Below, one piece after another: positions 50,594 to 58,336 of a stretch of 64,000 bases of DNA (position 1 is the stretch's first letter; each line of letters opens with the position of its first letter). Below the pieces are notes generated by a model. The model saw only the letters and a list, made by a program, of their open reading frames with translations. It made no database searches and was not told where the DNA came from. The position numbers and the translations under genes were made by a program. Origin of the DNA: Methanomicrobiales archaeon HGW-Methanomicrobiales-2 (GTDB lineage Archaea; Halobacteriota; Methanomicrobia; Methanomicrobiales; Methanoculleaceae); the NCBI GenBank assembly GCA_002839645.1, contig PGYL01000006.1, positions 1 through 64,000 of the forward strand, in the 5' to 3' direction.

Positions 50594-51520
50594 CTACCGG
50601 GCGCCACCCCGTCCGGTCTCCCGGCTTTTCTCGTCTTCCGGGCGAGGGGAGGCCGGTCCGTTCAGTCGGGCCCGGACGAACCTCCTGATCCAGGGGAGGC
50701 TCTGTTCCCAGCGGGCCTGGAGGATAGGGACGGTGTAGGGGAGGTGGTGCGGGAGGACTGCGGTCCCCATCACCGCCTTCTCGACGAGCGGCCGCTCACG
50801 ACCGATGATGACGGTCTTCCTCGCCCGGATGGCGTCGAGGAGTTCTTCGACGGTATCGGCCTCGGCGCAGGTGACGACCCCGCCGAGTTCGTGGAGGAGG
50901 TGGCCGTCGGTCCCGCCGGTCCGCCCGAGGCCGTGGGCGACGGCGAGCCCGGCAGCCTTCAGGTTATGGGACCGGGCCATCCCACCGCAGATCACCTCGA
51001 GGGCGTCGAGGCAGGAGAAGACTTCTTCGCCGATGCACGCACCGGCGACGCACCGCTGGACCCCCCGGTTTAAGAAGGCGTAGCCGCAGGGGTGCGCCTC
51101 GACGGCGATGCAGGAGTAGTCCTCCCGGCGGTCGAGAATGTCGGGGGTGTCCAGGTGTATCGCGGTGAACGGACCGTCCCTCCGGTTATTCTCGACGTGA
51201 CGCCGGTCGAAGTCCAGAAGGTCGGAGGCCGAGTAGAAGTAGAGGAGGATATGCGGACCGTCGTTGGCACTGACCTCGATCCCGGGGATGAGGGGGACGT
51301 GGATCTTCTGCCGCTCTGCATCGGCCACGCCGCTGACCTGGTTGTGGTCGGTGATCGCAAGCCCGACTCCCCGGCGGGCCGCGAGTTTCAACGCATCCCG
51401 CACCCGTGTGGCCGAGTCGGAGTGCCGGGTGTGGAAGTGGAGGTCCGCCGGGAGCAGCCCAAGACGCCGGATCTCTTCGGGCAGGGGCTTTTCGAATATG
51501 ATATCTTTATAATAGTGCAT
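50594..51520 (-). CDS. PHP-domain metal-dependent phosphoesterase
   Basis: A 308-residue PHP-domain protein. PADLHFHTRHSDSATRVRDAL is motif 1, AITDHNQVSGV is motif 2, LIPGIEVSANDGPHILLYF is motif 3, AVEAHPCGYAF gives a further metal histidine, and GRTGGTDGHLLHELG supplies the last DxH. These ligate two or three metals for phosphoester hydrolysis. Family members range from histidinol-phosphatase-like enzymes to RNases; the substrate is open. ATG 51520 opens MHYYKDIIFEKPLPEEIRRL. Confidence 0.9.
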   Translation of the reverse strand: MHYYKDIIFEKPLPEEIRRLGLLPADLHFHTRHSDSATRVRDALKLAARRGVGLAITDHNQVSGVADAERQKIHVPLIPGIEVSANDGPHILLYFYSASDLLDFDRRHVENNRRDGPFTAIHLDTPDILDRREDYSCIAVEAHPCGYAFLNRGVQRCVAGACIGEEVFSCLDALEVICGGMARSHNLKAAGLAVAHGLGRTGGTDGHLLHELGGVVTCAEADTVEELLDAIRARKTVIIGRERPLVEKAVMGTAVLPHHLPYTVPILQARWEQSLPWIRRFVRARLNGPASPRPEDEKSRETGRGGAR

Positions 51521-51613
51521 GGGATCGTTATCTGTCCGATCACCGGTAGGCTGCCCGGGGTAAAAAAGGGTTGCCCGCCCTCCGGGGAGGCGGTCTCTCG
51601 CACCACCGCGGGG

Positions 51614-52015
51614 CTATTGCACCTCAACGACAGTCCCTTCGGAGGCTATCGGCTCCCGCAGCCAGTCGAGGGCGCCGTCCAGGTGGCCTTCGGTGAAGTA
51701 TCGCACATCGACCCCGACAAAGCCGACAAAGAGCCCCGGCAGGTGGTTCATCCACTCCTCCCACTTCTCCCCGCCGGCGATCGCGATCCGGTCGACCCTC
51801 TCCATACCCGGCCAGTCCTTGAGGGTCTCCCAGTACCCGTGCGTCTTCCAGCCGTGGAAACTCACGATCTGGAAGAGTATCCTGAGGACCGGATGGTTTT
51901 TTCTCGCTCCATCAAGTGCCGGTATCAGCGCCCCGTTGTAATCGCCGGCAGTCATCTCGCCGTTGAACCGGAACCCGACGACGTTCTCTGCACCTGTCTC
52001 CATCTGCTCAAGCAT
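51614..52015 (-). CDS. SpoIIAA-like (STAS/SEC14-type) protein, copy B
   Basis: A 133-residue paralogue of the protein at 46233. It has GFRFNGEMTAGDYNGALIPAL, VLRILFQIVSFHGWKTHGYW, RVDRIAIAGGEKWEEWMNHLP and LFVGFVGVDVRYFTEGHL. The central part is nearly identical to copy A even at the DNA level, while the ends diverge, suggesting recent duplication or gene conversion. It may bind a hydrophobic ligand. Confidence 0.88.
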   Translation of the reverse strand: MLEQMETGAENVVGFRFNGEMTAGDYNGALIPALDGARKNHPVLRILFQIVSFHGWKTHGYWETLKDWPGMERVDRIAIAGGEKWEEWMNHLPGLFVGFVGVDVRYFTEGHLDGALDWLREPIASEGTVVEVQ

Positions 52016-52057
52016 GGCGCCCCCTCTCCGGGGCGAATCAGAAAAAGGTTCCGGCCG

Positions 52058-52708
52058 TCACCCGGCCCGGCGCTCTTCGCGGTCGACCGGCTCTCCGGAA
52101 GCCCCCGCCTCTTCGGGGATGACCATCCTCCCGGTAATCTCTTCCTTTGAGGACCGCGAGAGGTAATGGTTCCCGGCGAATGCGACGCCGATCGAGCCGA
52201 TGAGGACGGCGATCATATCGAGCATGGTATCGTCGAGACCATACTGGAGGTTTGTCCCGAGGAAAGTGTCGAACAACCACTCGTAGATCTCCCAGAACCC
52301 TTCCATCGCCATCGCGGCGATGATGGAGAACCCGACGATCATCCACCGGGAGAGGTTCAGCCCGCTAAACCGGTCGAGCAGCAGGACGATGACGAAGGCG
52401 AGCACCGAGACGGTTACCCCGGAGATGAGGTGGGCGACCTTGTCGTAGTAGGGGTAATAGAGCACGTAGAACCCCCAGATCTCGCCCGCGATGTGGAGGT
52501 AGAGCGAGAGGGCGACGAGGAGGCTGACCCCCCAGGGAAGCGTGATGCTCCACCGGCGGGTGACGACAGCGGGGACCATTGTTAAGCCGAGCCCGATGAC
52601 GCCGCCGAAGACCTGCGAGTATTCGCCGAGCGAGAGCGCGATGAGGACGTTTACAGCGATGAGGAACTGGAAGAGGTAGGCGAGGTAGAGGCCGGCTGGT
52701 CTCTTCAT
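52058..52708 (-). CDS. Polytopic membrane protein, YjdF/DUF2238-like
   Basis: A 216-residue protein with about six membrane segments. The block AMEGFWEIYEWLFDTFLGTN followed by LQYGLDDTMLDMIAVLIGSIG is typical of YjdF/DUF2238-type proteins, where Glu and Asp lie in and between helices. The hydrophilic C-terminus is Glu-rich. Function is unknown. It is one of several minus-strand membrane genes lying close together here. Confidence 0.75.
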   Translation of the reverse strand: MKRPAGLYLAYLFQFLIAVNVLIALSLGEYSQVFGGVIGLGLTMVPAVVTRRWSITLPWGVSLLVALSLYLHIAGEIWGFYVLYYPYYDKVAHLISGVTVSVLAFVIVLLLDRFSGLNLSRWMIVGFSIIAAMAMEGFWEIYEWLFDTFLGTNLQYGLDDTMLDMIAVLIGSIGVAFAGNHYLSRSSKEEITGRMVIPEEAGASGEPVDREERRAG

Positions 52709-52763
52709 GGAGTAGCGTTGGGCATCGCTCCCTAAACATCTTCTGCACGGTGATCCGCCGGTC

Positions 52764-53324
52764 TCACCACCCCTCGACCAGAATCTCGATGCCCGCGAGT
52801 TTTCGGTAAACCTGGCGTTTTCGCAGCTCGCGCCGGTAGTCGTAGACGAAGTACTCGTAGGTGTCCCAGACCGTCACCCAGTTTAAGATGGTGACAAAGC
52901 CGGCGAGCAAGGCCACGATGGGCCCCTCGAGATACCCGGCAAAGACCACGACAAAAAGGATAGCGATCGTCGCGTTGAAGATGGCGAGGGCGAGACTGAT
53001 CCTCCCTTCCCGGCGGGAGACCCTTCTGTCGTCATCGAGGTCGGCTATGCGGAACGAGAAGTGCCGCCGGATCGTCTCCGGGAGGAGCGCGACCTCCTCG
53101 GGAGTGAGCGACTCCCGGGGGAGGCTGACGACGATGCTGGCGATCTTCTTGAGGTTGCACCCGTCGAGGTAACTTGCGATGTACTCTTCGGCAAACTCTG
53201 TGACTTCCCGCGCGGGGAGAGGGGACGGGTCGTCCGGGTCGAGGAGTTGATCCATCGATTTGAACCGGAACCCAATCTCGAGCGCTCCGTTCTGCTTGAT
53301 TCTCGTAACCCTGACTTCCCGCAT
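52764..53324 (-). CDS. Two-TM hypothetical membrane protein
   Basis: A 186-residue protein. The N-terminal 105 residues are soluble (EIGFRFKSMDQLLDPDDP, NLKKIASIVVSLPRESLTPE), followed by two membrane segments at about 112-132 and 135-155 and a basic tail (YDYRRELRKRQVYRKLAGIE). No family is recognised. It is close to the upstream and downstream membrane genes on the same strand. Confidence 0.68.
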   Translation of the reverse strand: MREVRVTRIKQNGALEIGFRFKSMDQLLDPDDPSPLPAREVTEFAEEYIASYLDGCNLKKIASIVVSLPRESLTPEEVALLPETIRRHFSFRIADLDDDRRVSRREGRISLALAIFNATIAILFVVVFAGYLEGPIVALLAGFVTILNWVTVWDTYEYFVYDYRRELRKRQVYRKLAGIEILVEGW

Positions 53325-53424
53325 ACCATACCCCGGGCAACGCGGCGACCCGCTACGTCTCCATCCTGAATTCGCGTTGCGGCGTAATGAACGTTTGCGC
53401 CGGGATATCCGGCCCGATTCCTGG

Positions 53425-53430
53425 AAAAAA
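53425..53430 (-). terminator. Oligo-T after DUF1269
   Basis: T6 on the minus strand about 18 bases past the DUF1269 stop codon, consistent with an archaeal terminator. Confidence 0.4.
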
Positions 53431-53447
53431 GAGTGAGATGCTGCCGC

Positions 53448-53969
53448 TCACACGGGAGGCGGCGGGACCTCCGCCTTTGCCGCCGTCCCGGCGCCGAAAG
53501 CGCCGCGGAGGTTCTCCTCCTCCGTCTCCGAGAGTGACGTCCGGATGACGCGGCCCCCGTACTCCCTGATGGCGTCGACCACCTTGTCGGGGGTCATCTT
53601 CCGGACAAGCAGGAAGACCGCGGAGTTGCCCGGCCCGACACTCTCCGCGACCTCTTTGATGAATTTGTCGTCGATGCCGTAGTCAGCGAACCGCCCGCTG
53701 ACTGCTCCGGCGATCGCCCCGATGGCGAGCCCGAAGATCGGTGCAAAGAAGATCAGGCCGATCAGGAGCCCCCAGAAAGCGCCGGAGAGCGCCCCCATGC
53801 CGGCCAGGTTGGTCGTCTGCTTGATCTCGGTCTTCCCGTCATGGTGGTGGACGGCGACCACCAGGTCCTCCAGTTCGATGATGTGCTCCTTCGTCAGTTG
53901 AACAAGCCGGTCCCTGACCCGGAACGCGGTATCCTCGCCATCGTATGCGATGGCAATCAGATCACTCAT
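53448..53969 (-). CDS. DUF1269 family membrane-associated protein
   Basis: A 173-residue protein with DUF1269 features: MSDLIAIAYDGEDTAFRVRD, LEDLVVAVHHHDGKTEIKQTTN, and a central glycine-rich segment (GALSGAFWGLLIGLIFF; GLAIGAIAGAVSGRFADYG). GNSAVFLLVRKMTPDKVVDAI follows. The glycine zipper may associate with membrane. It is a stress-linked family of unknown function. GGAGGATCC lies immediately before the ATG, deciding the start. Confidence 0.88.
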   Translation of the reverse strand: MSDLIAIAYDGEDTAFRVRDRLVQLTKEHIIELEDLVVAVHHHDGKTEIKQTTNLAGMGALSGAFWGLLIGLIFFAPIFGLAIGAIAGAVSGRFADYGIDDKFIKEVAESVGPGNSAVFLLVRKMTPDKVVDAIREYGGRVIRTSLSETEEENLRGAFGAGTAAKAEVPPPPV

Positions 53970-54043
53970 GGATCCTCCACTGCAATTGAGATGCAGCCGA
54001 AAATATAATTGAGGATATATATTCCCTGCGGTCGGCCCGGGCC

Positions 54044-55066
54044 TTACTCCCGCCGCCCCCCGTTGCCCAGCAACTCCCCCATCCACCGGGTCTCTTCCCA
54101 GCTCTCGAGGAGGAGCTTCACCGCGATCGTCAGCGGTATGGCGAGGAAGACCCCGATCACCCCGAGGACGAATCCCCAGAAGATGACGGAGAAGAGAACG
54201 ACGAAAGGCGAGAGGTTGAGTTCCCGGCCGGCCATCCGGGGGAGGACGAGGTTCTCGGCGGCGGCGTCGATGAGGGCTACGGCGGCGATGACGGCCACGG
54301 CCCCGGCCGGCCCCAACTCGATGAGAGCGAGGAGGGTGGGCGGTATCGCGGCTGCAACGAGCCCGATGTAGGGGACGTAACTCAGGACGAAAGCGACAAA
54401 GCCCCAGAGCACCGCAAAGTCGACCCCGAGGAGGGCGAGGAAGAGCCCGGTCCCGACGCCGGTGATCAGGTTCACCTTTGTCCTGACCACCACGTAATCG
54501 ATGAGGAGCTGGCTCGACTGCGAGAAGTGCCGGTAGGGGGAGCTCTGTGGGCCCAGGCGCCGGGCGAGGGCTGCCGCGAGCCGGGGCGCCTCGAGGAGGA
54601 GGAACCCGATCCCGACGAAGACGATGAAGGCGTCAACGGCGATGTTCCCGATCTGCCGGGCGAGCCCGGCTACCTGCTGGATCACGAACCCCTGGTCGAT
54701 GTAGTCCCATATGGTGAAACTGCCGGGGTCGATGCCGTAATCGGCGAGGACGGCAGCCTGCGCCTCGAGGCTCGCCTGGTAGCGTGGCAGGGAGCGGATA
54801 AACCCCGCGAAGGCCACACCGAGGAAGGCGACCAACCCGGCAAGAACACCGATGAGCCCCACGACTACGGTTCCGGCAGCAAGGACCGGAGGCACCCCCC
54901 GGCGGGTCAGCCACGTCATGATGGGCGCAGTGATCATGGCGAAGAAGACAGCCACGAGGAACGGGCCGAGGATCGGGGTGGCCACCTGGATACCCGCGAG
55001 GACGATGACGACCGCCGCGCCGACGATTGCGATCCGGGCAGGGGGGGAGAGGCTTTCGACGGTCAT
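54044..55066 (-). CDS. AI-2E family transporter, copy B
   Basis: A 340-residue paralogue of the protein at 49210. It has IVGAAVVIVLAGIQVATPILGPF, an extracytoplasmic loop with LPRYQASLEAQAAVLADYGI, YVPYIGLVAAAIPPTLLALIEL and the closing VLGVIGVFLAIPLTIAVKLLLESW. The family exports small molecules or exchanges cations. The two copies differ over most of their length, so this duplication is older than that of the SpoIIAA-like genes. ATG 55066 is chosen; a GTG at 55087 would add seven residues. Confidence 0.87.
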   Translation of the reverse strand: MTVESLSPPARIAIVGAAVVIVLAGIQVATPILGPFLVAVFFAMITAPIMTWLTRRGVPPVLAAGTVVVGLIGVLAGLVAFLGVAFAGFIRSLPRYQASLEAQAAVLADYGIDPGSFTIWDYIDQGFVIQQVAGLARQIGNIAVDAFIVFVGIGFLLLEAPRLAAALARRLGPQSSPYRHFSQSSQLLIDYVVVRTKVNLITGVGTGLFLALLGVDFAVLWGFVAFVLSYVPYIGLVAAAIPPTLLALIELGPAGAVAVIAAVALIDAAAENLVLPRMAGRELNLSPFVVLFSVIFWGFVLGVIGVFLAIPLTIAVKLLLESWEETRWMGELLGNGGRRE

Positions 55067-55117
55067 ATTCACAGAGGGTATGGGCACTCCCGAAAGAAAG
55101 AGTTTTCCGGGCAGGCG

Positions 55118-56779
55118 CTAGGGCTTCTCCCGGACCAGGGCTTCTCCCGCCTGAATCGCCTCCATGAGCGACTCCCCGATGACCGGCGTCGCGAGGAATA
55201 TGTTCTCGCGGCCGATGGCTGCGGCCCCGCCGGTCTCTTCGAGGCCCGCAAGAAGCCGGGGGTCGACCTCGGCGAGGATGAGCCGGTTCCCCCGGGCTGC
55301 AACCTGCCGGGCATAGCGCTCCAGCATCCGGAAGAGCCCGGTGCCGGCCTCGACCCTCCCCCGGAGGCCGAGGATCACGACGGCGCCCTCTGCCCCCTCG
55401 GGGGACGGGAGCGATCGTCCCATCGCCCGGAGGGTGGCGAAGTAGACGCTGCCGGAGATCGAGAGGACGATGAGATCGCCGGTCGGGAGCCGGGCAGGCG
55501 GCGGTTCTTCCCGGAACATGCCCCCACCCGCCGGGACGAGGCGGACCACGGTTGCCTCCCGGGTGGAGGTGACCAGGTAGATGGCGAGCGAGAGGAGGAC
55601 GCCGATGTAGATGCTGTACTGGAGCGGCAGGACCTGGGTGGAGACGAAGGTGGCGACCATCGGCCAGCGCCCGGAGCGGGAGTACTTCCAGACACAGGTG
55701 ATCTCCCGGGGCTGGTACATGAGTTCGATCCCGATGAGAATCAGGAGGCCGGCGAGGGCCGGGAGCGGGATCAGCTCCGCGAGCGGTCCCGCGAGGACGA
55801 TGACCACTCCAACGAGGGCGCCCGAGATGAAGTTCGCTGCCCTGGTCTCCGCCCCCGCGCTGACGTTGAGTGCCGTCGCCGAGAGCGATCCGGCCGCCGG
55901 TGCGCACTGGAGGAAGCTCGCGAGGATGTTCGTGATCCCCTGCCCCGAGAAGTCCCGGTTCACGTCGGCGATGGTGCCGTCCGGCTCGGGAATCGTCTCC
56001 GTGACCCCGACGGCCATGACCAGCCCGATGATGGCGAGGGCGAGTGCCGGGACGAGGAGCCCCGGCGCGAGGGCGAGGTCGGGGATGGCGGGTATCGGGA
56101 GGCCGGCGGGGATGGTGGCGATGTCGCCGACGAGCGCGACATCCGGGAATGCGGCCGGGACGAGGAGGGTCGCTATGATGATCGGAAGGAGGAGAGCGAC
56201 GAAATTGAGGCGCGGCACCCGCCGGAAGACGAGTACGAGGGCGATGGTGAGGAGGCCGACCGCGAGCGCCTGCGGCTGGATCTCGCCTGCGTGGAGGATC
56301 AGGCCGGGGATGGCAAGGATCTGGATCGCCTCCCGCGGGAGCTGGTAGCCGGTGAGGTTGCCGAGCTGCCCAAGGATGATGAGGAGCGCCGCCCCGATGA
56401 CGAACCCGGTGAGGACGGCGTTCGAAATGAACCGGGTCAGGCTGCCCGCCTTGATAAGCCCAAACCCGAGCTGAAATATTCCGACGAGGAGCGTGAGGAC
56501 GAAGAGGGTGGCCGGGACATCGGCCTCGGGGACCGGGGCAAGGACCGAGTAGATCGAGACCGCGAGGACGTTCGAGAGCATCACCTTGAGGTAGGTGGAA
56601 CCGGTGAGGAACGCCCCGATCGCCGTCGAGAACGCGGCGGTGTAGAGGCCGTAGATGGGGTTGATCCCGGCGACGAGGGCGAACCCCATCACCTGCGGGA
56701 TGCCGACGAGGGCGGTGGTCGCCCCGGCGACGATGTCGGCGGGGAGGCTCTTCCTCCACTGGGGTGCACCGGTGGGCAT
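55118..56779 (-). CDS. SulP family anion transporter with STAS domain
   Basis: A 553-residue protein. The N-terminal 400 residues carry some twelve membrane segments with the SulP signature region near the start (VGIPQVMGFALVAGINPIYG) and SLSATALNVSAGAETRAANFIS later. The C-terminal 150 residues are a STAS domain (DLIVLSISGSVYFATLRAMG, AVVILGLRGRVEAGTGLFRM). SulP proteins move sulfate, bicarbonate or carboxylates; the substrate is open. ATG 56779 begins MPTGAPQWRKSLPADIVAGAT. Confidence 0.92.
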   Translation of the reverse strand: MPTGAPQWRKSLPADIVAGATTALVGIPQVMGFALVAGINPIYGLYTAAFSTAIGAFLTGSTYLKVMLSNVLAVSIYSVLAPVPEADVPATLFVLTLLVGIFQLGFGLIKAGSLTRFISNAVLTGFVIGAALLIILGQLGNLTGYQLPREAIQILAIPGLILHAGEIQPQALAVGLLTIALVLVFRRVPRLNFVALLLPIIIATLLVPAAFPDVALVGDIATIPAGLPIPAIPDLALAPGLLVPALALAIIGLVMAVGVTETIPEPDGTIADVNRDFSGQGITNILASFLQCAPAAGSLSATALNVSAGAETRAANFISGALVGVVIVLAGPLAELIPLPALAGLLILIGIELMYQPREITCVWKYSRSGRWPMVATFVSTQVLPLQYSIYIGVLLSLAIYLVTSTREATVVRLVPAGGGMFREEPPPARLPTGDLIVLSISGSVYFATLRAMGRSLPSPEGAEGAVVILGLRGRVEAGTGLFRMLERYARQVAARGNRLILAEVDPRLLAGLEETGGAAAIGRENIFLATPVIGESLMEAIQAGEALVREKP

Positions 56780-56936
56780 GCTCCGGGAGGGGGTGGGACG
56801 CGGGATATAGGTTGTCCTTCTGGCGGGGTGCCGTCGTCGTGGCTCGTCGGTATACGGAAGCGTGGCTGCCCCTCTTCTCCACGAAGCGAAGGCACTATCT
56901 GCACGTGGGACGGAGATCTTCTCCGGAGATGATACC

Positions 56937-57311
56937 ATGAGCACGAGCGAGCCCGGCGAGGGGTGCGACCGCCGCGGGCGGGGCCGGCCCCGGGTGCGCC
57001 GGACGGTCCGGGATCGGGGAGTGTTTCGTTGTTTCGGCCCCCTCTGCGGGAGGCCCGACGAGTTCGTCGTCATCCTCCCCGAGGAGGTGGAGACCCTGCG
57101 GCTCGTCGACCTCCAGGGACTCGAACAGGAAGAGGCCGCCGTCGCCCTCGGCGTCTCCCGAAAGACCCTCTGGCGTGACCTCCACGAGGCGCGGGCCAAG
57201 GTCGCCGACGCCCTGGTGCACGGGAAGACGATCCGGATCGCCGAATGCGGCCGCCGGCAGGAGGAGGGGTGTCCGGAAGACAGGGAGACTCACACCGGTC
57301 AGTCGCCCTGA
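56937..57311 (+). CDS. DUF134 family HTH protein
   Basis: A 124-residue protein of the DUF134 family. RGRPRVRRTV at the N-terminus and VVILPEEVETLRLVDLQGLE followed by QEEAAVALGVSRKTLWRDLH (a sigma-like HTH) and ARAKVADALVHGKTIRIAE are diagnostic. Members are predicted DNA-binding regulators, often near NifX-like dinitrogenase cofactor genes; one lies at 63.4 kb here. The start is the ATG at 56937. Confidence 0.88.
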   Translation: MSTSEPGEGCDRRGRGRPRVRRTVRDRGVFRCFGPLCGRPDEFVVILPEEVETLRLVDLQGLEQEEAAVALGVSRKTLWRDLHEARAKVADALVHGKTIRIAECGRRQEEGCPEDRETHTGQSP

Positions 57312-57361
57312 TCGGAGATGCAGGGCGTCCGCTCTGCACAGTTTTTTTGCAAAGATGAGAG

Positions 57362-57436
57362 TGGGCCCGGAGGGATTCGAACCCACGACCGCCCGGTTAT
57401 GAGCCGGGCGCTCTGACCGGACTAAGCTACGGGCCC
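57362..57436 (-). tRNA. tRNA with CAT anticodon (Ile2 or elongator Met)
   Basis: A 75-base cloverleaf on the minus strand. The acceptor stem pairs GGGCCCG with CGGGCCC, the anticodon stem-loop is CCCGG-CTCATAA-CCGGG with CAT at 57399-57401, the T arm contains GTTCGAATC, and the discriminator is A. CCA is not encoded and no intron is seen. The 5' GGGCCCG suggests the CAT-reading isoleucine tRNA (modified at C34) rather than initiator Met; elongator Met remains possible. AATAAATGC at about 57475-57482 is a fitting TATA box. Confidence 0.95.
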
Positions 57437-57489
57437 AGGAATTGTGATGCGGCCGACCTGAATTCGGAAACGACGCATTTATTGCGAAT

Positions 57490-57507
57490 TTCCAGGATTT
57501 CCTGGAA
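57490..57507. repeat. Inverted repeat TTCCAGGA-TT-TCCTGGAA
   Basis: Two perfect 8-base arms with a 2-base centre lie about 55 bases upstream of the tRNA 5' end and 170 bases past the stop of the ATP-cone gene. An AT-rich TAAATATTATTC follows to the right. It may be an operator or a small hairpin. Confidence 0.45.
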
Positions 57508-57677
57508 TCCCTATTCACATAAATATTATTCTTTGATCATAAAAACGTTGTGCGCGTTCTGCAGGGCATCCACCTACCCGACAGGCGTAATGTCCAAAAG
57601 TCCGCCGTGCAACCTGCGAACGGGCCTCCGGCACCTGTACTACGAGAGACTGCCTGCAGAATGCTCTAAGAAACTCC

Positions 57678-57965
57678 TTACTGCATCTTCTGGTGCTGCT
57701 CTTTCCACTTCATCCAGTTGTTGTAGGCGTCCATATCCCTCTGCTTGAGGATCTCCTGGACACTGTTGTCGATCTCGGTGGTCGTCATCCCGCTGTGCGT
57801 ACTCCCCTGGATCTGCTGGGTGATCTCGTCCGCCAGCTGCTGGTCCGCTCCGGCGTTCTGCACCGACCTCCTGATCTTGTCAGGATTGAACTGCTCCTCC
57901 TGGTTGTTGGTCTTCCGGACCATGGTCTCCTGCCAGGACCGGGACTCCATCTGCTGTTCTGCCAT
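57678..57965 (-). CDS. Stand-alone ATP-cone domain protein
   Basis: A 95-residue protein. After a short N-terminus (MAEQQMESRSWQET) comes an ATP-cone: VRKTNNQEEQFNPDKIRRSV, NAGADQQLADEITQQI and TTEIDNSVQEILKQRDMDA. ATP-cones bind dATP/ATP and regulate ribonucleotide reductases or, in NrdR, DNA binding. No catalytic or zinc domain is attached, so it may be a nucleotide sensor acting in trans. GGTGATGAAA sits before ATG 57965; ATG 57977 is an alternative start. Confidence 0.8.
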   Translation of the reverse strand: MAEQQMESRSWQETMVRKTNNQEEQFNPDKIRRSVQNAGADQQLADEITQQIQGSTHSGMTTTEIDNSVQEILKQRDMDAYNNWMKWKEQHQKMQ

Positions 57966-58336
57966 TTTCATCACCATGTCAATACTCGTTCTGCTTTCCT
58001 GGCCCGGGGCCTGGGTGCCCGTTGCATCCCGGTTCTTTTTCCCGGATAACAGTTGCCAGGATCTTCACCCAACCCTGCTTCAATTGCAAGCTGCAGCCTG
58101 CCGGGCAACAGTGGGATATCGGATACTTATAGATTGCGGCTGCCGGCCACTGTGTCCCTCCCACCGAGCAATGGATAAACGGCACCTTCTTGCGCGATGA
58201 AGAACTGAACGACTCTCCCCGCATGGGGCATGCAGCACGGCGGGGCCGTTATGGAGGAGAGGGCGTCCGGTTAAGGTGCGTGAATCAGTGGGTCCGATGC
58301 GATTTGAACACATGGCCGCCCGGTTATAAGCCGTCC
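57966..58336. other. Intergenic stretch with tRNA remnant
   Basis: No gene is supported. The stretch holds a TATA-like ACTTATAG at about 58118-58127 on the plus strand, a few short open frames without coding character, and a degenerate tRNA 3' half at its right end, three bases from the stop codon of the phosphomannomutase gene. Confidence 0.5.
58288..58333 (-). pseudogene. Degenerate 3' half of a tRNA
   Basis: 46 bases align without gaps to 57361-57406, the 3' part (anticodon 3' arm, variable loop, T arm, acceptor 3' strand) of the CAT tRNA, with nine mismatches. A T loop (TTCAAAT) and a closing CGGACCC remain. The 5' half is missing: the upstream end joins the phosphomannomutase stop codon. 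tRNA 3' halves are typical attachment-site scars of integrated elements, though no element is left here. Confidence 0.75.

Noticed and set aside
54527-56932. An 801-codon open frame on the plus strand opposite the AI-2E and SulP genes
   Set aside because: It is extremely rich in Glu, Asp, Arg and Gly with no membrane or domain pattern, and it is the exact antisense of two well-recognised membrane protein genes in a GC-rich genome, where long antisense frames are expected.
57482-57748. An 88-codon plus-strand frame beginning in the AT-rich block and running into the ATP-cone gene
   Set aside because: Its composition is not coding-like and its 3' part is antisense to a recognisable ATP-cone gene.
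57361-58336. A small element integrated between the intact CAT tRNA and the tRNA remnant
   Set aside because: The remnant lies on the 5' side of the intact tRNA, which is the wrong side for integration into that gene's 3' end, and no integrase is present. Only the remnant itself is reported.
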